Assembly (NCBI RefSeq): GCF_015752155.1
Contig: NZ_JADOVI010000007.1
Location: forward strand, 124,001-188,000
Reading direction: 5' to 3'
Origin: Cryobacterium sp. MP_M3
GTDB lineage: Bacteria > Actinomycetota > Actinomycetes > Actinomycetales > Microbacteriaceae
DNA: 64,000 nucleotides
Positions 60,622 through 64,000 of the stretch are shown in pieces (position 1 is the stretch's first letter; each line of letters opens with the position of its first letter). The notes under the pieces are model-generated. The model saw only the letters and a list, made by a program, of their open reading frames with translations. It had not been told where the DNA came from and ran no database searches. A program made the translations under genes and the position numbers.

Positions 60622-62022
60622 TCAGCAGTGGGTGAGGCTCGCCACCTCGGCGCTCATCACCGCGGTGCTTCCGAGCACGACGATCTCGGTTGCGCCCAGC
60701 CGCGCGATTTCCTTGAGCACGTCGACGGGGACGCAGGTGCCGGGAATCACGTAGAGCGCTGCGCCTTCCCAGCCGGCCACCGCGCCGCCGGCGAGGCCGT
60801 CAGCGAAGCCCGCGCCGGTGGTGAGGTACACCCGGCCGCTCTGGGGGATCAGCGCGTTGATCGCGACAGAGGTCTTGTAACGATCCGACCCGGCCAGGCG
60901 TTGCACGGGGAAACCCTCGTTGACCAGGGAGGTTTCAATTCCCGCTGACACCACGCTGGCATCCCCGGTGAGGAAGATCTCAGTCGCATTCAGGCTGTGC
61001 AGGAGAGCGATCGTCACCGGGTCGGCTGCGGCCTCTTTCCCGTTGAGCAGGAGTACCGGCGCGTAGTAGTACCCGGCGGCGGCCGACGCCGAGAGGGCGT
61101 CGGGGTAGTTCTGGCCGCTGGAGATGAAGACGGCCTGGGCAGTCGGCACGAGCGCCGCCACCCCGTTCGCGCGGGCGGATGCCGCGGGTGCGGATATGCC
61201 GAAAGCCTTCTCTGTCACGATCCGGGACGTCTCGTACCTGTCTGCACCACCCTGGCGTTCGATGGTGCCGTCAGGGATCAACGCGGCCAGTGCGTCGTAG
61301 ACGCCGGCAGACACGACTGTGGTGCTGCCGACCACGACGATGCGGCTGGGGGCCAGGCGCAGAATCTCATCGCTGACCACGGCGGGCAATACGTCGGGCG
61401 GGGTCAGCAGCAGCGGCCCGCCCAGCAGGGCCGCAGCAGGGGCGGCACTGAGGGCATCCGGGAAGTTCAGCGCGTTGGCGACGTACACCACCCCTGACCC
61501 AGGGTCGAAGGCGGCAGACCTGGCGAACTTCGATACCTCGACCGCAGTCTCAATGCGGGTGGGACCAGCCAGGCGTGTCGTCGGGACCGGCCCGGCATAG
61601 GTGAGAACGGCATCGATGCCGGTGACGGTGGCCCCGTCGGCGACGGCGATGTCGAGGCCGTTATCGACAGAGAGCTGGTCGCTGTAGTACTCCGGAGAAA
61701 CGGCCGGCGTCGGAGACGAGTCCCCGAAGCCCACACGATAGGACCCCGGCGCGAGATTCGGGATGCTGTAGTGGCCGGAGGTGTCGACGGCAACCTGCGC
61801 GCTGGCCGGGGACCAGTTGCCGGCCCCGTCAGAGACCCAGGCCTCGGCGTAGGGCGCCGCCGAGGCGTCCTCGGCGGTGACCGTACCGGTGATCGTTCCG
61901 GGCAGCGCGGCGGCGACCGCACTGGAGGCGATCGGGAACACGCTGAACAGGCCGAGACCGAGGGCGAGGGCCGCTCCGGTCATTCGGTGCGGACGAGGAT
62001 ACTTCTTCGTTGAGGTACTCAT
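60622..62022 (-). CDS. secreted protein with cell wall-binding repeat 2 domains
   Basis: Surface protein (466 aa). The signal peptide is cleaved near AVAAALPG, followed by a beta-sandwich regulatory-like domain (~40-135, GHYSIPNLAPGSYRVGFGD). Three cell wall-binding repeat 2 modules follow (RLAGPTRIETAVEVSKFA, RQGGADRYETSRIVTEKAF, RLAGSDRYKTSVAINA), each with NFPDALSA-like or YPDALSA/FADGLAG motifs. It should bind the cell wall non-covalently. ATG 62022 has AGGAAGG eight bases upstream. It is probably functionally linked to the LAxTG protein next to it, which shares the beta-sandwich domain. Confidence 0.9.
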   Translation of the reverse strand: MSTSTKKYPRPHRMTGAALALGLGLFSVFPIASSAVAAALPGTITGTVTAEDASAAPYAEAWVSDGAGNWSPASAQVAVDTSGHYSIPNLAPGSYRVGFGDSSPTPAVSPEYYSDQLSVDNGLDIAVADGATVTGIDAVLTYAGPVPTTRLAGPTRIETAVEVSKFARSAAFDPGSGVVYVANALNFPDALSAAPAAALLGGPLLLTPPDVLPAVVSDEILRLAPSRIVVVGSTTVVSAGVYDALAALIPDGTIERQGGADRYETSRIVTEKAFGISAPAASARANGVAALVPTAQAVFISSGQNYPDALSASAAAGYYYAPVLLLNGKEAAADPVTIALLHSLNATEIFLTGDASVVSAGIETSLVNEGFPVQRLAGSDRYKTSVAINALIPQSGRVYLTTGAGFADGLAGGAVAGWEGAALYVIPGTCVPVDVLKEIARLGATEIVVLGSTAVMSAEVASLTHC

Positions 62023-62154
62023 TGCACATGCCTTCCTATGACGCAAACGATTCGCTTGGGTGGAGCAGGAAAGTGTTCTTCAGGAGGGTCCCCGGGCCGC
62101 CTGGTTTCGAGGTGCCCCAACTTAGCCGCCGGTGGAAGCGGGCGGCGACCCCCC

Positions 62155-62194
62155 GTTCAGCCGGGCGATTGCGTGCTAGATTGCCTGGCTGAAC
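62155..62194 (-). terminator. terminator after the LCP gene
   Basis: Arms GTTCAGCCGGGC / GCCTGGCTGAAC (one mismatch) with a 16-base loop, two bases past the LCP stop at 62197. Confidence 0.7.
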
Positions 62195-62196
62195 CG

Positions 62197-63213
62197 TCAC
62201 TGCATGGTCTGGAAGACGGGTTGGTAGCCGTCGAGGGTGTCGGTCTGGAAGGCCCGTTGCACCTCCGCGAGCTTGTCCCAGTCGAGGTTCACGATCGACT
62301 GGCCGTCTGCAGAGGTGCCGATTCCGGTGGTCGGCGCGGTGAAGAACGTGAAGTCATGGGCACGGATGCCGCGCAGTTCCCTCGCGAGCCCGGTCAGGTA
62401 GGGCAGGTCCAGCCCGTCATCCACGGCGACGTACTCCTTCACCGCGCCGAGCAGCGCGGCGATCCGGACCGGGTCGACGAGGGTCTCCCGGGTCATCGCC
62501 TTGCCGAGTACGGCCTTCATCACGAGTTGCTGGTTTCGCACCCGCTCGAAGTCGCCGTCGGGCAGCGCCGCCCATTCCCGGGCGAACGCCAACGTCTCCG
62601 TGCCGTCGAGATGCTGGGCACCCGCCGGGTAGTAGTGGCCGGTGGCGGTGGAGGAGAATGCGGTGGGATTGTCGATGTCGATGCCTCCCACGGCATCCGC
62701 CAGGCCGGCGAACCCCGCATAGTCCACCAGGGCGACATGGTCGATCCGGGTGCCGATGAGGCTCTCGACTGACTGCACGGCCAACGGCACCCCGCCGAAC
62801 GACAGCGCGGCGTTCACCTTCTCCGGTTCCCGCCCGGGCAGGATGATCCAGCTGTCACGCAGGATCGACATGACGTAGATGTTCTTCCGGTCTGCGGGGA
62901 TGTGCAGGACCATGATCGTGTCGGAGCGCTGACCGCTGACGTTCTCAAGCGTTCCGTTCACGGCATTCCAGCTGTCCGACCCGAGAAGCAGGAGGTTCTG
63001 GGCGGAGGCCGCGGACCCGACCGTTTCCGGCGGGCGGGTCTCGTCGGCGGGGAAGACCTCCGTCACCTGGTTCAACTGGGTGCCGAGGATGCGATTGGTC
63101 ACCAGGTCGCTGATGCTGGCGACGCTGTACACCGCGGCCAGACCGACGACGAGGGCAATGGACGTGATTCGCCACGCCACGCTCGGCGGATGCCAGCCGC
63201 CGACGCTCGTCAT
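62197..63213 (-). CDS. LytR-CpsA-Psr (LCP) family glycopolymer transferase
   Basis: Membrane-anchored enzyme (338 aa) that transfers glycopolymers from lipid carriers to peptidoglycan. One helix (ITSIALVVGLAAVYSVASI), then the LCP domain with LLLGSD, RSDTIMVLHI, SILRDSW (conserved Arg-Asp), VNAALSFGG and EWAALPDGDFERVRNQQ (conserved Asp-x-x-Arg). ATG 63213 has no good ribosome site. The frame extends 40 codons upstream to GTG 63333, with a Pro/Arg-rich stretch that could be a cytoplasmic tail. It lies next to galU and surface-protein genes. Confidence 0.88.
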   Translation of the reverse strand: MTSVGGWHPPSVAWRITSIALVVGLAAVYSVASISDLVTNRILGTQLNQVTEVFPADETRPPETVGSAASAQNLLLLGSDSWNAVNGTLENVSGQRSDTIMVLHIPADRKNIYVMSILRDSWIILPGREPEKVNAALSFGGVPLAVQSVESLIGTRIDHVALVDYAGFAGLADAVGGIDIDNPTAFSSTATGHYYPAGAQHLDGTETLAFAREWAALPDGDFERVRNQQLVMKAVLGKAMTRETLVDPVRIAALLGAVKEYVAVDDGLDLPYLTGLARELRGIRAHDFTFFTAPTTGIGTSADGQSIVNLDWDKLAEVQRAFQTDTLDGYQPVFQTMQ

Positions 63214-63452
63214 GGTGTCACCACGCTCAGATGAGGCCGGGAAGGCAATGCGTCGGGTCGCGGGCGGGTAGGGAATGGGCGCGTTTGCGGCATCGGGTTG
63301 CCTCCAGCTGTGCCGCTCGGGTAAACGGTCCACTCACCATAAACCCGGGCCTCGATGGAGGGAATGGCCCGGTTGGCACCCAATAGGGGGGCAGAAACGG
63401 GGTCGGCCGCGCAGCGCTTCCGGCACGGGACCGGCCCGCAACCGACGGCGTT

Positions 63453-63458
63453 TAGGCT
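63453..63458 (+). promoter_or_regulatory. -10 box for leaderless galU transcript
   Basis: TAGGCT, then GATCTC, then ATG 63465, with no Shine-Dalgarno sequence. Confidence 0.55.
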
Positions 63459-63464
63459 GATCTC

Positions 63465-64000
63465 ATGAGCACACGTATTACGAAGGCCGTCATTCCCGCT
63501 GCCGGGCTGGGGACTCGCTTCCTGCCGGCGACCAAGGCGATGCCGAAGGAGATGCTGCCCGTCGTTGACAAGCCGGCGATCCAGTACGTGGTCGAGGAGG
63601 CCGTGGATGCGGGCCTGACCGATGTGCTGATGATCACCGGCCGCAACAAGAACGCCCTGGAGAACCACTTCGACCGGATGACCGAGCTCGAGGCGATCCT
63701 GGAGCAGAAGGGCGACCAGAGCCGGCTGGCCAAGGTCAACCACGCCACCGATCTGGCTGACATGCACTATGTGCGCCAGGGTGACCCGCTGGGCCTGGGC
63801 CATGCGGTGCTCCGCGCGAGGATGCACGTGGGAGATCAGCCGTTCGCGGTGCTGCTCGGCGACGACATCATCGACGCCCGCGACCCGTTGCTCTCCAAGA
63901 TGCTCACCGAGCAGGGCAACCGCAACGCGAGCATCATCGCGTTGATGGAGGTGGACCCGTCGCAGATCCACCTTTACGGTGCGGCCGCGGTCGAGCCCAC
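63465..64000 (+). CDS. galU: UTP-glucose-1-phosphate uridylyltransferase, 3' end outside window
   Basis: First 178 residues of UDP-glucose pyrophosphorylase. The nucleotide-binding signature is VIPAAGLGTRFLPATKAMPK, followed by EMLPVVDKPAIQYVVEEA, ITGRNKNALENHFD, GLGHAVLRAR and LLGDDIID. It provides UDP-glucose for envelope glycans, in line with the LCP and ligase genes behind it. The gene is cut by the right edge. Confidence 0.96.
   Translation, partial: MSTRITKAVIPAAGLGTRFLPATKAMPKEMLPVVDKPAIQYVVEEAVDAGLTDVLMITGRNKNALENHFDRMTELEAILEQKGDQSRLAKVNHATDLADMHYVRQGDPLGLGHAVLRARMHVGDQPFAVLLGDDIIDARDPLLSKMLTEQGNRNASIIALMEVDPSQIHLYGAAAVEP

Noticed and set aside
61825-62046. Alternative start MRHRKACAM for the cell-wall-binding protein
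   Set aside because: The ATG at 62022 has AGGAAGG at good spacing and gives a normal signal peptide.
63340-63400. CCCAATAGGGGGG stretch upstream of galU as a second 6C RNA
   Set aside because: Only one G-run and no pair of stable hairpins with C-rich loops or U-tract.

Overview
The window is high-GC actinobacterial chromosome. The evidence is GTG/TTG starts, TAnnnT-type -10 boxes placed 6-8 bases before start codons, a 6C RNA, a topA with a lysine-rich tail, a DtxR/IdeR-type iron box and a tad locus with DUF4244 and Rv3654c-like proteins. Gene content and the TCGACAGGCTCGA-type intergenic repeat best fit Microbacteriaceae (Micrococcales). The genus cannot be fixed from the sequence alone. 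Both ends cut genes: an iron-transport permease on the left and galU on the right.

Layout. 0-2.5 kb: iron(III) ABC importer (permease and binding lipoprotein) behind an IdeR-like box. 2.5-5.4 kb: a TetR regulator divergent from aguB-aguA (agmatine to putrescine), with a perfect palindrome between them. 5.4-7.6 kb: thiolase and 3-hydroxyacyl-CoA dehydrogenase-like SDR. 7.8-8.6 kb: an RNA methyltransferase. 8.8-19.6 kb: an aromatic (homoprotocatechuate, 4-hydroxyphenylacetate-type) catabolic region. It holds succinate-semialdehyde dehydrogenase, an IclR regulator, an MHS-family importer, a FAH-RraA fusion, a GntR regulator, a DapA-like aldolase, hpaE and hpaD. The ring-cleavage end is canonical, but the usual hpaF, hpaH and class II hpaI are absent here.

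19.6-23.8 kb: a cell-surface module of ECF sigma factor (SigK type), RskA-type anti-sigma factor, class F-like sortase and two DUF4397 secreted proteins. Both DUF4397 genes carry the same candidate ECF promoter (GCATCC-N16-YGGAA). 23.8-26.6 kb: dacB-like PBP4, nicotinamidase and an alpha/beta hydrolase. 26.7-31.3 kb: two tandem paralogous membrane GGDEF-EAL proteins, one split in two by a frameshift with a TGATG overlap. 31.4-33.8 kb: an oxidoreductase, a DUF998-like membrane protein abutting tRNA-Thr, and a TetR regulator.

33.9-40.3 kb: the housekeeping operon topA-tmk-holB plus a secreted peptidase-like lipoprotein. 40.8-44.5 kb: a Flp-pilus (tad) locus, followed by 6C RNA and acetyl-CoA synthetase. 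47-54.8 kb: acyltransferase 3, RidA, DUF4177, a PASTA penicillin-binding protein with a metallophosphoesterase, tRNA-Pro, and a PadR-controlled DHA2 efflux pump. 55-64 kb: a luciferase-like monooxygenase and then a cell-envelope block (VanZ-like, O-antigen-ligase-like, LAxTG surface protein, cell-wall-binding-repeat protein, LytR-CpsA-Psr transferase, galU).

The window is dense, with most genes in short operons with 1-20 base overlaps. The small gaps hold terminators and a recurring set of long-armed inverted repeats.
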